A program made the translations under genes and the position numbers. DNA of 18,738 nt, taken from positions 1 through 18,738 of the forward strand of contig MU624887.1 in NCBI GenBank assembly GCA_025349905.2, in the 5' to 3' direction. This document shows, piece after piece, positions 1 to 9,388 of the stretch (position 1 is its first letter; each line of letters opens with the position of its first letter). The stretch is from Blastocladiella britannica. Its lineage: Eukaryota > Blastocladiomycota > Blastocladiomycetes > Blastocladiales > Blastocladiaceae. Below the pieces are notes generated by a model that did not search any database, was not told the DNA's origin, and was given only the letters and a program-made list of their open reading frames with translations.

Positions 1-1129
1 TTTTTTGATCAGCCATTTCTATTCACACGCTTGATTGCAGAAATACAATTTACTCGTACAAGTATCAGATCGCTCAAGTATAAAGTAAAAATATGTGTGG
101 GTGCTCAATACAAGCTATCAAAATATAAGCAGCCCACGCCGTGGTCGTTGCTGTCGTTGTCGTCTTCGTGGCCCTAAATAAATATAACTATGAGGCTGAA
201 ACTACGAAAAATATGACGGGAACTGGGTGCTGCTGCCGCTGCGGTCAACCGTACTGTCGGATCGCGATCAAGGATGAAGTGGGGGTCGCCGGCACTAAGT
301 TCGTCCGCGAGTAAAGAGAAATGGAGAGATCGAAAGAGGGCAATCAAGATGGCCTGCCAATTCAGAGGAAGAAAAGGCGAATGAATGAGAAGCCCTGGGC
401 GAGAAATTACGAAACAGACGCCGATCCGAAGCAGTCCTGGCAGCAGTCAGGGAAGGGTAACAAGAAATTGGGGAGCGCACCTGATGTTATGTTTTGTTCT
501 TCCTTCGGTTGAGGCAATTGCGGCCGAATTATGGATTATAATGATGCACAGTGACAAGGTGGAGAGGAAGTAGAGGAAGAAGCTGGAGAAGCAGGTTTTG
601 GCGAATAGAGAGGGAGAGAGATCTCGCGGCACCAAGAGGAGAGAATCTGACAAATATGGCTGGAATTGGCAATAGGCGCACTCGGTACGCACGAGGAGAG
701 GGATGGCAGCGGTTGAGGTCGCGCGCGGCCGGGGTGCGGAGGTTGGTGGCAACCGGGTAAAGCAGCAGCAAGGCGCAGCACACAGCGCGTGCTCGGTGCG
801 TCGAGGTGTGGATTTTTGGAATATAAAATTGATCCCTGTGCAATGTTATAATATCACGAAAGAGAGGAATTGAGAAAAAGAGAGAGCCGCGTTCGAAGGA
901 GGGTGAGGAGGAGGGGTGGCGAGAATACATGCGGGGGGGTGTCGTGGAGGCGCTTGGCCGCTTCGTTGCCTTGTTCTTTTTAGCTGCTGTTGCCGTGTGT
1001 TTGTGTTATGCTGCAAAGCTCAAGATGTGGTTTCCGCCACAAAACGACAGTTTCAGCACGCCGCGAACGTTTTTCCCATTTCCCATCGCCGCATTTACAA
1101 TTTTATACTTTATCTTGAACAGTTGAAGA
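1..1129. other. Left flank with no supported gene; includes the SPAG16 5' region
   Basis: This stretch lies upstream of the SPAG16 start codon. It is less GC-rich near the left edge, with several AT-rich patches such as those around 60-115 and 175-220, and has purine-rich tracts on the + strand around 545-625 and 855-915. Open frames exist on both strands (for example minus 930-529 and 752-447) but their products are Ser/Pro/Leu-rich low-complexity with no family resemblance. On the plus strand a 65-codon frame at 929-1126 ends three bases before the SPAG16 ATG; it could be an upstream ORF in the leader. The first 170 bases could hold the tail of a minus-strand gene outside the window, but I cannot prove it. 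No RNA gene was seen. Confidence 0.5.
929..1126 (+). other. Possible upstream ORF with one hydrophobic segment
   Basis: This 65-codon frame starts at an ATG at 929 and stops at 1124-1126, only three bases before the SPAG16 start. Residues about 12-29 (FVALFFLAAVAVCLCYAA) form a plausible membrane helix and a second hydrophobic stretch lies at the C-terminus. It may be a translated or regulatory upstream ORF in the SPAG16 leader. It may also be chance, because no family is recognised and the SPAG16 transcription start is unknown. Confidence 0.2.
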
Positions 1130-3701
1130 ATGAGCAGCAGCATGGCCTCGCCTCCTGTGATGCGGACCCCGCGCTCGCCCTCTCCGCCTCCCACCGGCTC
1201 TGCAGGACACCTCTCGGACCTGGCGTTGCTGGAGGATGCACTCCGCGACGACGATGATCTCGGGCTCGGGTCCGACATCATTCATGCTGCCTATGCGAGC
1301 GGCGCGGACCCATTCTTGTACGGCGGCAGCGGCACGCTTTACGACCCCGATTCAGCCTTGTTGACTGGCCGTGACGACCTGGACCATGATCTGGCCGATT
1401 TCTCCATGGTAAGTGACCCCAGCGATGGCGTTGGTGGTGGTACGGGCGGCGGGAGGCCGGGGATGCTGGTGGCGGATCTGGGCGACGAGGGGCTGGACGA
1501 TGCCGTGCGCAAATTGCAGCAGCGCGACCTTGCCCAGCGTATGTATTCACCGTCAGTGCAGTGTTACCAAATTCTCAGATTCTTTATAATAGGATTCATG
1601 AAGGGCTCGGGTGCAACTGGTGGGAAACAGGGCCAGGATCCATCCTCCTCGGCTCCTGCAGACAACGGAGATCTGGCAAAGGAGCATCGCACCGAAGTCA
1701 TTGACGACTTTATTCGCAACTACCTCGTGTCGATGGGCATGCTGGCTACGCTCGAAGCGTTCGAGGTACCACTTTTTTTTCCTATTTATCCACAAAGACA
1801 CTCACAAATGACCTACAGAATGAATGGTACACGCTGCTCCACACGCTCCCCCACCCGCCAACCTCGCACCACCCGACCATTCCCGACGTGTACGCGCACG
1901 TGACGCACCTGGAATCTGCGCTGACGGCTGCCCGCCGCGACCTCTTGACGATGCGATCGACCGTCGACGGCTTACGTGCGTCGCTGGACCGCGCCACCAA
2001 AGACCGCGACTTCTTCAAGCTGCACTACACGCGCACGCACCAAGAGAAGCTGCGGGCGGCGGCCGAGAACAAGCGGGTGGCCCGCGAGCTCGAGTCGGCG
2101 CGGCTCGAGGCCAAAGCCGCCAAGGAGAAGGTCGAAGGGCTGGTCAAGGACCGTACCATGGCGCGCATCGAGCGCGACCGCGCCGTTACTCGCGCCGACG
2201 CGTTGGCGGAACGACAGGCGGGGGTTGCTACTGATGGCCCGGTGCGCCCTTCGTCGTCTTTGCGTGCTGCCGGTCGTACTGCCAGCGGAGAAAACGGTGG
2301 GGAAAGCGGAAGCAGTAATGCTCCAGCTGCGTCCATGATCCCTCGGCCGGGACGCAAGGCGCGCGCGACGGTGGCGGCGGTCGCGGGTGGATCAAAGCCG
2401 CCGTTGCCGCAATCAGAGACTGGCCGCCGACCAGCTGGGCAAGCCGGTGGTGGGGATGTGTGGGGCGTCGACAGTGGGTCCGTGGAGATTCGCGCTGGAG
2501 GCACCAGTGCTGGCGCCTCGACCTCTCCATTTCGCCGCGAGGGGCTAAAGCCGATGCGAATCGCTGCTGTCCGCGAGGCAGGGTCTGTGCGGGCACACGA
2601 AATGGCGGTTTCTGCGTACGTTTATTTAATTTCGTTTCTTGGGACTCGAAGCTCACAACATATCACAGGCTTGCATTCCACCCGCGCAAGCTGGTCCTAG
2701 CATCCGTTTCCGATGATGCCACATGGAAGTTGTGGAATATCCCAACGGGTGAGCTTTTGATGACGGGGAGCGGGCACACGGATTGGATTGCTGACGTTGA
2801 CTTTCATCCTCGGTACATCACCTCATGCCTCTAAGGCTCTTATAAAGCTGACACAAACGATATGGCGCAGCGGGAATCACTTGGCAACTGCCTCGGGCGA
2901 CATGACCATCAAAGTGTGGGACTTTGCCAAAGCGCAGGCCACTCTGTCGCTCCGGGAACACACCCAAGCGGCGTGGGCGTGCCGGTTCCACGAATCGGGA
3001 AGCACTTTGGCGTCGGGATCGCTCGACCACACTTGTAAGCTGTGGGATCTTAATGCGTACGTTTTCTTGAGGCGGTAATTGAAATTGAGGGGCTCACAAC
3101 TTGATCGTCATTCAGAGGCAAATGCAAGCAAACGTTCCGCGGGCACGCCGACTCGGTCAACACCGTGGCGTGGCAACCCGAGACCAACATTGTATTCACG
3201 GGGTCGGGGGACAAGACGATAGCCGCGTGGGACGCGCGGTCCGGCCACGCGGTGTGGACGCTGTCGTCGCACACTAATGCCGTGAACGGGATCGCGTTTT
3301 CCCCGGCCGGAGACTACTTTGCCAGCTGCGATGCCGACGGGATTGTCAAGTTGTGGGACGTGCGGCGCGTTGGTCCATCTTCCTCCACTATAACCACCAC
3401 CGTCCCAACCGGAAGTGGCAGTGGCACCAGCGGACCCGAAATCTTTTCGTACGATATGGGCCCGCACCCGGCCAACAAGATCACGGTGGATGCGTCGGGA
3501 CAAGTGGTGGCCGTGGCGTCCAATGACGGCATTGTGCGGCTACTTCAGGTCGGGCCCAACGCTACGCTAGCTAACGGCACCGCCATGCAGCGGCAGGTCG
3601 CTGGACACCGGGACGCGGCGCAGGCGTGTGCGTTTGATCATGTGAATGGCGAGTACCTGGCCACTGCGAGCTCCGACGGCACCTGGAAAGTGTGGCACTG
3701 A
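1130..3701 (+). CDS. SPAG16: SPAG16/PF20 axonemal central-apparatus WD40 protein, 6 exons
   Basis: Homologue of PF20/SPAG16, a protein of the central pair of motile cilia and flagella. Exons by splice motif and phase are 1130-1538, 1593-1765, 1819-2615, 2669-2812, 2871-3056 and 3116-3701, giving 764 residues. Introns are 53-59 nt. The N-terminus is low-complexity and acidic. Residues about 173-200 carry the family's LisH-like block (IDDFIRNYLVSMGM, then EAFENEWY across the second intron). A long coiled coil spans about 218-328, followed by a Ser/Gly/Ala-rich linker. Seven WD blades fill the C-terminal 300 residues, with blade ends WKLWN, IKVWD, CKLWD, IAAWD, VKLWD, a degenerate VRLLQ and WKVWH. 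Algal and human proteins are about 600-630 residues, so this one is longer, mainly in its N-terminus and linker. The start at 1130 is the first in-frame ATG of the acidic N-terminus; a second Met follows four codons later. The gene shows that the organism builds a motile flagellum. Confidence 0.94.
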
Positions 3702-3724
3702 ATACATGTGGGCGGTTGATTATT

Positions 3725-3730
3725 TTTATT
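3725..3730 (-). terminator. Candidate poly(A) signal AATAAA for the SPATA4-like gene
   Basis: The minus strand reads AATAAA 28 nt downstream of the SPATA4-like stop codon. It sits inside the 56-bp gap between the convergent SPAG16 and SPATA4-like stops, so the two 3' UTRs probably overlap. Confidence 0.45.
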
Positions 3731-3757
3731 GAGTCCTCGGGGAATGGGGGGAAATAA

Positions 3758-4702
3758 TCACATGGCAGCCTTGCCAGCTGCCTGTGTGCGCCGTGCTTTA
3801 CTGCCACGCAATGTATCGTCCATGTGCGCCAGTCGCACTGCCGACTCGATGCTCTCCTGGCACCGGGTCGCAAGCTTATCCACCACGTGGTCGTGCGGCA
3901 AGTGAGCGACTCGGGCCAGGAGCTGGGCTGGAATCGTGTGAACCACACGGCTCGTGGTCGGCAGCATGTACGCTGGGGAATCGGATCCTCCTCGGGGAGA
4001 CGGCGATAGGGTGTGGCTTCCTCCAGCATGAGACGTGGGTAACTGCACGTCCAAGTACGAAAACACGAGCGTGCTTGGATCAGGCAGCTCTTGCAGGATC
4101 ACCATCGCGTGTCTGGATCAATCATCGAGGACGCAAGAGAGTTTAGTGAAATTTGTACTCCCTTGTCTCTCCAAAATGACAGTCAATTGAGAGGAGTATA
4201 TACGCAACGGCTTTCCAGTCATAAGTTGCCACACCTCGCACACGATCGCCCATCCGAGCCCTCGGTGCCCCGCCGAAACCATGGCAATCACGTTTTCGGA
4301 CAAGTCCAGATCAAACTGCCGCTCGAGAAATCGGCGCAAGAGTGCCCAGTTCTCTGCCTTGGCGGTCGTGCCGCATCCATTGGTAAAGCTATAGAACGGG
4401 AACTCGAGTGTGGGTGTTCTGGTGGTCGCATCTCCAGCGGCGTTACGTCGTCGCAATCGTTGTGGTTGGATGTCGTTGCTGCTCCTGCTGCTGGTGTCGG
4501 ATCGGCGGTGCATTTGGCGTGACTTATTTGTAGGTGAAGTCGAAATGCGCGGGAAATAACGCGAAAAGATCTCGGCGAGCAAGAATCCGTTGGCTAGTAA
4601 CTGTGGGGTCGGGCGCGAGTCGAGGTTCAGCGACCGGAGCCACAGCAGGCATTCGCGCGGCGGTTGTCCAGGCGCTGGCGAAGCACCGGACTCGGGAACC
4701 AT
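3758..4702 (-). CDS. SPATA4: SPATA4-like calponin-homology domain protein, 2 exons
   Basis: The N-terminal exon (4702 down to about 4159) encodes a CH domain of the SPATA4/SPEF1 class. Visible blocks are RECLLWLRSLNL, LLANGFLLAEIFSRYFP and then YSFTNG...KAENWALLRRFL, in the order expected for this family, whose members associate with flagella and microtubules. A Ser/Arg/Thr-rich insertion of roughly 45-50 residues splits the CH domain after RYFP. The C-terminal exon (about 4089-3758) is open to the stop at 3758. It carries a YMLPTTSRVVHTI segment resembling the family's post-CH region, followed by a basic tail. The exon join is uncertain. A phase-1 donor at 4158 (GTACAA) or 4203 (GTATAT) fits a phase-1 AAG acceptor at 4090; the CAG at 4113 is out of phase. 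The preferred model gives 291 residues, close to human SPATA4. The ATG at 4702 directly follows an A8 run. Paralogues of the same CH class are an alternative. Confidence 0.68.
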
Positions 4703-4761
4703 TTTTTTTTAAAGCTGATCCAAGTGGAATGCGGAGGGATGTAATTCGAAAGATCCAAATT

Positions 4762-5501
4762 TCATTTTTGGGATCCGACCACCTTCAACGACTGTAATTC
4801 ACGCTGTACTACCGAGTCCGTCGGGAAAAACACGCCAATTTCCCTGAGGGCTGTTTCCATCGAATCTGGCATATTTTTCAAGTGAGCAGAATTCCGGTTG
4901 GAGAGGAATGGAAAGGAGAGCTATACCAGAGCCGTGGAACGAGTTGCGCGTGTCCGTCAACCCAAACTGTCCTCGAAGCGATGTCGGGTGGCTCTTTTGT
5001 GCACTGCCATAATACGCACGCGTGCTATGAGCTCCTACAGAACACCAAGCATAAATGGCTCTGGTCGTACCGAACAGGGTGCGTCGGCCCAATCAACTGT
5101 CGCCATGCCCGAATCGCATTCCCTCCATCCGCGTCACTATGTTGGTGGTGGTGGTGGTGGTGGTGGTGGTGGTGGTGGTGGTGGGGATAATGGCTCTCCT
5201 GGTGCCGCAGAACCATGGCCAGAAACGGCCCGCTGGTCATGTACCCGACCAGCCGGTCAAAGAAGAACCGGCCGCGGTGCTCCTCGTAAAACGCCTCCGC
5301 TTGCAATGGTGTCCATGCCAGCGCGCGCTGGGCCAGAATTTCTAGCCGTGCATTTGGGAGCTGTGCGAGCGCACGCGCGGTCGCGTCGGGATCCGCGTAC
5401 AGGTCCGGCTTGATGAGCGCCAGGGTCAGCGCGAACCGCGGCGTGCTCTGGTGCGCCGCCGCCGCGGACGACATGACGCGTGCTCGTGCCAAGTGTGCCA
5501 T
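4762..5501 (-). CDS. NME6: NME6-type nucleoside diphosphate kinase with poly-His insertion, 3 exons
   Basis: NDP kinases transfer a terminal phosphate between nucleoside tri- and diphosphates through a phospho-histidine. Exons are 5501-5071, 5003-4927 and 4865-4762 (introns 67 and 61 nt), giving 203 residues. Family blocks are all present: LIKPD (Lys31), YEEHRGRFFFDRLVGYMTSG, LIGPTHPVRA, RGQFGLTDTRNSFHGSD with active-site His167, and a C-terminal FFPTDSV. The spacing and the FGLTDTRN block match NME6 rather than NME1/2. Between RHQ (residue 101) and NAIRAW (128) sits an insertion of about 26 residues containing 13 consecutive histidines, from a CAC microsatellite. No GT donor and AG acceptor pair could splice it out. 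The start is Met at 5501; a second Met (MSSA, 5474) is possible. The start codon lies 34 bp from the stop of the gene upstream. Human NME6 is mitochondrial; location here is unknown. Confidence 0.92.
5143..5184. repeat. Perfect (TGG)14 microsatellite within the NME6 coding exon
   Basis: Fourteen TGG units on the + strand are read on the minus strand as 13 CAC histidine codons plus a flanking partial unit. The tract is expected to be length-polymorphic by slippage in three-base steps, which preserves the frame. Confidence 0.95.
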
Positions 5502-5535
5502 TGATTTCCGTTTAATTTCTATTGAAAAGAGACTT

Positions 5536-7489
5536 TCACAGCTTGGCTCGGTGCAGCGCATCGAGACGGTACTTGAGGGTCTGCCGGACCTTGCTGCCAG
5601 AGACATCCCAGTCGCGGAACATGCGAAGCAGCTCTGCCAGCTGGTGGCCGAGCTCTGGATCGCGCACAATGCGCTCGTCGGCGAGAATATCGCGCAGGAC
5701 TATTGCACGAGAGTGAGTGAACATGTGCATCAACTGGAAAAAAAGGAAAAAATACACGGACTCCAGGGCAAATGGTACGGATTCAGCTGCGTCGGGGCAT
5801 CGAACTCGTCCACGCGGCCCTCATCTAGTCCCGACGCATCATCGGGACCAGTGCTAGTGCCGCGCCACCAGCTCGACACTGTTCCCGTCAACTTGGCGAC
5901 CGGTGATGGCGGCGGTGGCGCCATACCCAGCTGTCGGTCGACCAGCACGTTGACCGCGAGCTCAAACACGCGCACCTCCTCGTACAGCGTCGAGTGTCCC
6001 GACGTCCCAAAGTACAACGACCCGGCCACCACGTCCGAGAGGTATAGCAGCAGGTCGTAGTCCGGTAAGCCGCGGTTGCGCAGTTCCAGCGACAGCACCA
6101 CCAGTGCCGCCAGCACGTCGCTGTCCGGGTACGCGTTAGCGGCATCAATGAACACCGCGCGGTGCACGTTGCGGTGGTGCAGCGCCGAGTACGCGGACGA
6201 GTACAGCGGGACCACTTGGTCCAGCCACGACGAGACCAGGCACAGCCGCGCGCCGCAGTTAAGAAGTCGTAAAGTCGCGGACGCGTACCGCTCCGAGAGT
6301 GGGGACGACGCGCGGTTGAACTCGAACAGCTCGCGCGCCGCGTCCGCTTCGAGGTGCTGCACGTACAGCGAGCTGCGGTTCTGCGGGAACGGGCCGTGCG
6401 AAATTCCGGCTTGGGCTAGGATCACAATGGACTGGGTTTTTGGGTCGAGGATTCCCTTTACACGACATGATTGTGAGTTGACTGCCTTCATTTCCTCAAA
6501 GACAGGAACGTACAGTCTCCACCAGCTTTTCCACCAACAGCACGGCCGTCGGCGTGCCCTGCGAGTGCGCCGAGACCATGACGCTGCGGCACGTCGACAG
6601 TCGGTGCTGCCACCACGAGACGTGGCTGGCGAGATTGCGCATGCGCACCGGCACATCGTCCGGTGCCTGGGGGCCGTGCACGTCCACGATCTGCTCAAAC
6701 AGCTGATCGATACGCCGATCAATGGTACCCTCGGCCTCGAGCGGGATCGCGGTGATGGCGTGCGGCGGGAACGAAGCGTCCGGGTGGTGTGTGGCCAGGA
6801 ACCGGTGCAAGGCCAGGACCGTCTGGTCGCAGAACTTTTGCGAGGTGCCGGTGGGCTCGCCGACCACTGATTTATGAGTCAGTATCGGATTGGAGCTAAT
6901 GAAAAATGAAGGAAAACGCACCTCGCTGCACCAGGCGGATCGGGAACCAGCCATGTACGCCCAACACGCACACGTCGCTCAACTCAATCGGAGCGCCGGC
7001 CTCCTCGGTCCATGGCGGTGCCGTTGGCAGCTGGGGCAACTGGGGTGCAGATGCAGTTGCTTCGCGTGAGCTGCCCGTGACCCAGCGTAACGGGCGCGTC
7101 CACCAATGCTCACTGCCACCAGACGACTCTGTCGGCAAAGAAGGAGGCGGAGGAGGCGGGGGTGGTGGTGGTGGTGCCGAAATGTACTCGCGCCAAGGCA
7201 GCACAATGTTATGGTCGGCGTGACGCCGGCGGGGCGGCGGACGGTTGTGCGCGGCCGACTCAATGGCCTCGCCCGTGGTGGTGGTGGTGTCGGCGCCCGG
7301 CTCGGTTCCGGCCTTCAGTGCACTGTCAGTCGTCCCAGAAGGACGGTGGCGTTGGCGGCTGGTGACCAGTCGCAGGGCAGCCGATGCGGCATTGACCAGA
7401 AACGGGCGGCGCGGAGCCGATGGGACACTGAGGTCGGCGGAAACGCGTCCTCCTGGCCCACGGAGCTGTTGCTGCTGACGATGATGCAT
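5536..7489 (-). CDS. Fungal alpha/beta-hydrolase-like protein, 4 exons
   Basis: Exons are 7489-6922, 6866-6514, 6455-5756 and 5699-5536, with introns of 55, 58 and 56 nt, giving 594 residues. The protein has the layout of a conserved fungal family often labelled 'mitochondrial integral membrane protein' that I recognise from filamentous fungi. The blocks are VLGVHGWFP (about 175-183, oxyanion-type HGW), VVGEPTGTS, SAHSQGTPTAVLLVEKL (nucleophile elbow, Ser291), ILAQAGISHGPFP, ELFEFN and a C-terminal LRDIL...KVRQTLKYRLDAL. The elbow is A-H-S-Q-G, so the first Gly of GxSxG is Ala. The second intron ends in AAG; choosing it keeps GILDPKTQ in frame. The N-terminal 150 residues are low-complexity and Arg-rich, with few acidic residues in the first 50 and a run of 11 prolines; a mitochondrial presequence is possible but untested. 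Substrate and location are unknown. Confidence 0.85.
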
Positions 7490-7638
7490 GGTCGGTTGGC
7501 TAAATGAAACCTGAAGAGTGTGAGCCTTTGTGTCCGCGAGAAGACCTTATGTCTGTGCCCGACCCACCACCACCGTATAAAGAGCGAGGGCTGCCTCCAC
7601 TCCCCACCAGCGAACCATATGTAGAAAACAAATAGAAA
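7490..7638. promoter_or_regulatory. 149-bp divergent spacer with a TATA-like box
   Basis: This spacer separates the start codons of the hydrolase-like gene (-) and the RavA-like gene (+). TATAAAG at 7576-7582 lies 57 bp before the plus-strand ATG at 7639, a reasonable distance for a TATA element serving that gene. No clear minus-strand element was seen. Confidence 0.45.
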
Positions 7639-9363
7639 ATGTCGCTCCCATCCCGCATCATCACCACCGAGGTCGCCGGGGTCAAGGTCGCGGTTCCCAT
7701 CCTCACTCCAACCACCGTCGAGGTTTGGCGCGAGGCAATCAGTGAGTTGCTTCGCACCGACAACCTCGAGTTCATGTACCCCACCATCAGTTCCGGCGAC
7801 TACAACCCTCCGTCGGCCGAACAACTACGCCTGGATCTAGCCCGGTGGTGGCTTCTGGCCAAGTCGGACATGGACCTTCAAGACACGAGCGACCACGCGC
7901 TGCTGAACAACAAGCGGCTCGAGTTTGCGACCAAGGCGTTCCGGACGGCGCTGTTCTCTCGGATCCGGTCGACCTTGGACGAGCCGTACCGCAAGGCGCT
8001 CCGACTCGAAACGTGCCCGCGCAAACTGATCATGCGCGCGTATACGATGGCGATGCGGGACCAGCACCAGAAGGCCGAAGACGCTAAGACCGCCAAAAGC
8101 TTGCAGGACTTGCGCAAGCTGCAGCTGATCAACGCCAACCTGACCTTCAACCGAGCCGGGCTCGAACTGTTTCTCAAGGAGTGTAATGAAGCGGTGCTTG
8201 GCCGCGACGAGGCGATCCTGGTGCTTGTTCTGGGTCTGGTGTGTGGCGAGAACGCGCTGTTTCTGGGCCCGGCGGGCACCGGCAAGACCATGGCCGTCAC
8301 CACCGTGTACAAGCGCATCTTGACCGAGCTGCCGTCGTTCTCCATGACTTTACACCCGAACACGACCGACAGCGACTTGCTCGGCCCGACCGACATTCAA
8401 GCGCTGGCGCACAACAGCGAGCTGCTGCGTAAAGTCGACGGCCGCATGGCCCGCACCAACCTGGCGCTGGTGGACGAGGTGTTCAAGGCCACCAAGTCGG
8501 CGCTGACGTGCCTGCTGCCGACCTTGAACAAGGAGCCTTACGCGAACGGCTGCACGCTGATCCCATCCGAACTGCACATGGTCGCGGGCATTTCCAACGA
8601 GGTGCCCGGTGGGGATGCGTTTGGGGCCATGATGGACCGGTTCTTGCTCATGACTTACGTCGACTACCTCGACGCCGAGACCCGGAAGGGACTAGAGCTG
8701 CCCAAGTCGGCGCCGTCCGCCGGGCACCACATGCTCGACGTGACCGAGCTCAAACGTTTGCGCGCGTTGGCGGACCAGCACACGTCAATTTCGAGCGTCA
8801 GAGTGCAGGCGTTCCGCAACGTCCTGGTATCGTACATCAACAGCGCGCTCGAGCAAGACGCCCTTTACCAGGCAAAGCAGCGGTCGGCCGCCAGTGCTGG
8901 CGCCACCCCACCCGGCACCTTGCGCCGCAGCGACTCGACGCGGTCCTCGAACATGTCCATTGCCGACATGATTGCCCGCAGCGCGCCCGTCGCGAGTGCG
9001 TCAGGCGGCGGTGGTGGCGGCGGCAGTGCTGACGGGGGCGAAGTGTACAAGGCGCGGCTTCTGACGGACCGCACGTACCGGATGCTGCACCAGCTGGCGC
9101 GAGTCTCGTGCTACGTGCACGCACGCACCAGCGTGGAGATCCTCGACTTTTACCCGGTGGTGTACATTGCGTGGCGCAAGAAGCAGGAGCATGACACGCT
9201 GGTCGGATGGGTCGAAGCCAATATCGTTAAGGAACTGACGGGTGGCGATCAGCCCATTTCGGGGCTCAAGGACCGCGCCAAGGCCCAGATCAAGGACCAT
9301 ATGTTCTTGCAGCAAAAGGCCAAGGACCGCATGTGCAAGTTGGTGGACGAGACGTTTGCTTGA
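7639..9363 (+). CDS. RavA/MoxR-type AAA+ ATPase, single exon
   Basis: A 574-residue AAA+ ATPase in one uninterrupted exon. Motifs are Walker A GPAGTGKT (210-217), Walker B LALVDEVFK (275-283, Asp279/Glu280), the NG-containing strand after it, sensor-1 region GISNEVPGG (Asn320) and MMDRFL with candidate arginine-finger Arg334. The order and spacing, including DLLGPTDIQAL and the SNE...DR block, resemble the bacterial RavA branch of the MoxR clade. A C-terminal LTDRTYRMLHQLA...HAR segment (about 474-495) matches the RavA-type lid. MoxR ATPases act as chaperone-like remodelers, usually with a VWA-domain partner; no VWA gene is in the window. A unique N-terminal 190 residues precede the ATPase core and a Gly-rich spacer (about 455-467) interrupts the lid. 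Lack of introns sets it apart from most neighbours, so bacterial or viral transfer is possible. The ATG is preceded by an A-rich context. Confidence 0.85.
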   Translation: MSLPSRIITTEVAGVKVAVPILTPTTVEVWREAISELLRTDNLEFMYPTISSGDYNPPSAEQLRLDLARWWLLAKSDMDLQDTSDHALLNNKRLEFATKAFRTALFSRIRSTLDEPYRKALRLETCPRKLIMRAYTMAMRDQHQKAEDAKTAKSLQDLRKLQLINANLTFNRAGLELFLKECNEAVLGRDEAILVLVLGLVCGENALFLGPAGTGKTMAVTTVYKRILTELPSFSMTLHPNTTDSDLLGPTDIQALAHNSELLRKVDGRMARTNLALVDEVFKATKSALTCLLPTLNKEPYANGCTLIPSELHMVAGISNEVPGGDAFGAMMDRFLLMTYVDYLDAETRKGLELPKSAPSAGHHMLDVTELKRLRALADQHTSISSVRVQAFRNVLVSYINSALEQDALYQAKQRSAASAGATPPGTLRRSDSTRSSNMSIADMIARSAPVASASGGGGGGGSADGGEVYKARLLTDRTYRMLHQLARVSCYVHARTSVEILDFYPVVYIAWRKKQEHDTLVGWVEANIVKELTGGDQPISGLKDRAKAQIKDHMFLQQKAKDRMCKLVDETFA

Positions 9364-9388
9364 TGAATATAATTGCATTTTTTGTCTC

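Noticed and set aside
1..170. Possible terminal exon of a minus-strand gene ending near the left edge
   Set aside because: A TTTAG acceptor-like site and a short open tail exist near 170, but there is no upstream exon, family match or donor to anchor it.
447..930. Minus-strand frames of 101 and 133 codons
   Set aside because: Low-complexity Ser/Leu/Pro/Arg products from purine-rich DNA, with no recognisable domain and no splice-supported extension.
1410..1440. GTAAGT at 1410 as an extra intron donor in SPAG16 exon 1
   Set aside because: The frame stays open with plausible coding sequence to the next donor and no acceptor gives a better protein.
2025..2504. 159-codon minus-strand frame inside SPAG16
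   Set aside because: It is antisense to the coiled-coil and linker exon and arises from GC-rich codon bias.
5055..5345. Plus-strand frame with a run of 13 valines, or Gly or Trp in other frames
   Set aside because: It is the TGG microsatellite read on the non-coding strand; the NME6 frame is supported on the minus strand.
5410..6870. Long plus-strand frames opposite the hydrolase-like gene (216 and 264 codons)
   Set aside because: They are shadows of the minus-strand exons, which carry clear conserved blocks.
9001..9388. Minus-strand open frame continuing past ASCC1 into the RavA-like gene
   Set aside because: The ASCC1 reading frame uses a splice at 9663-9599 and stops at 9389; the rest is antisense to the ATPase.
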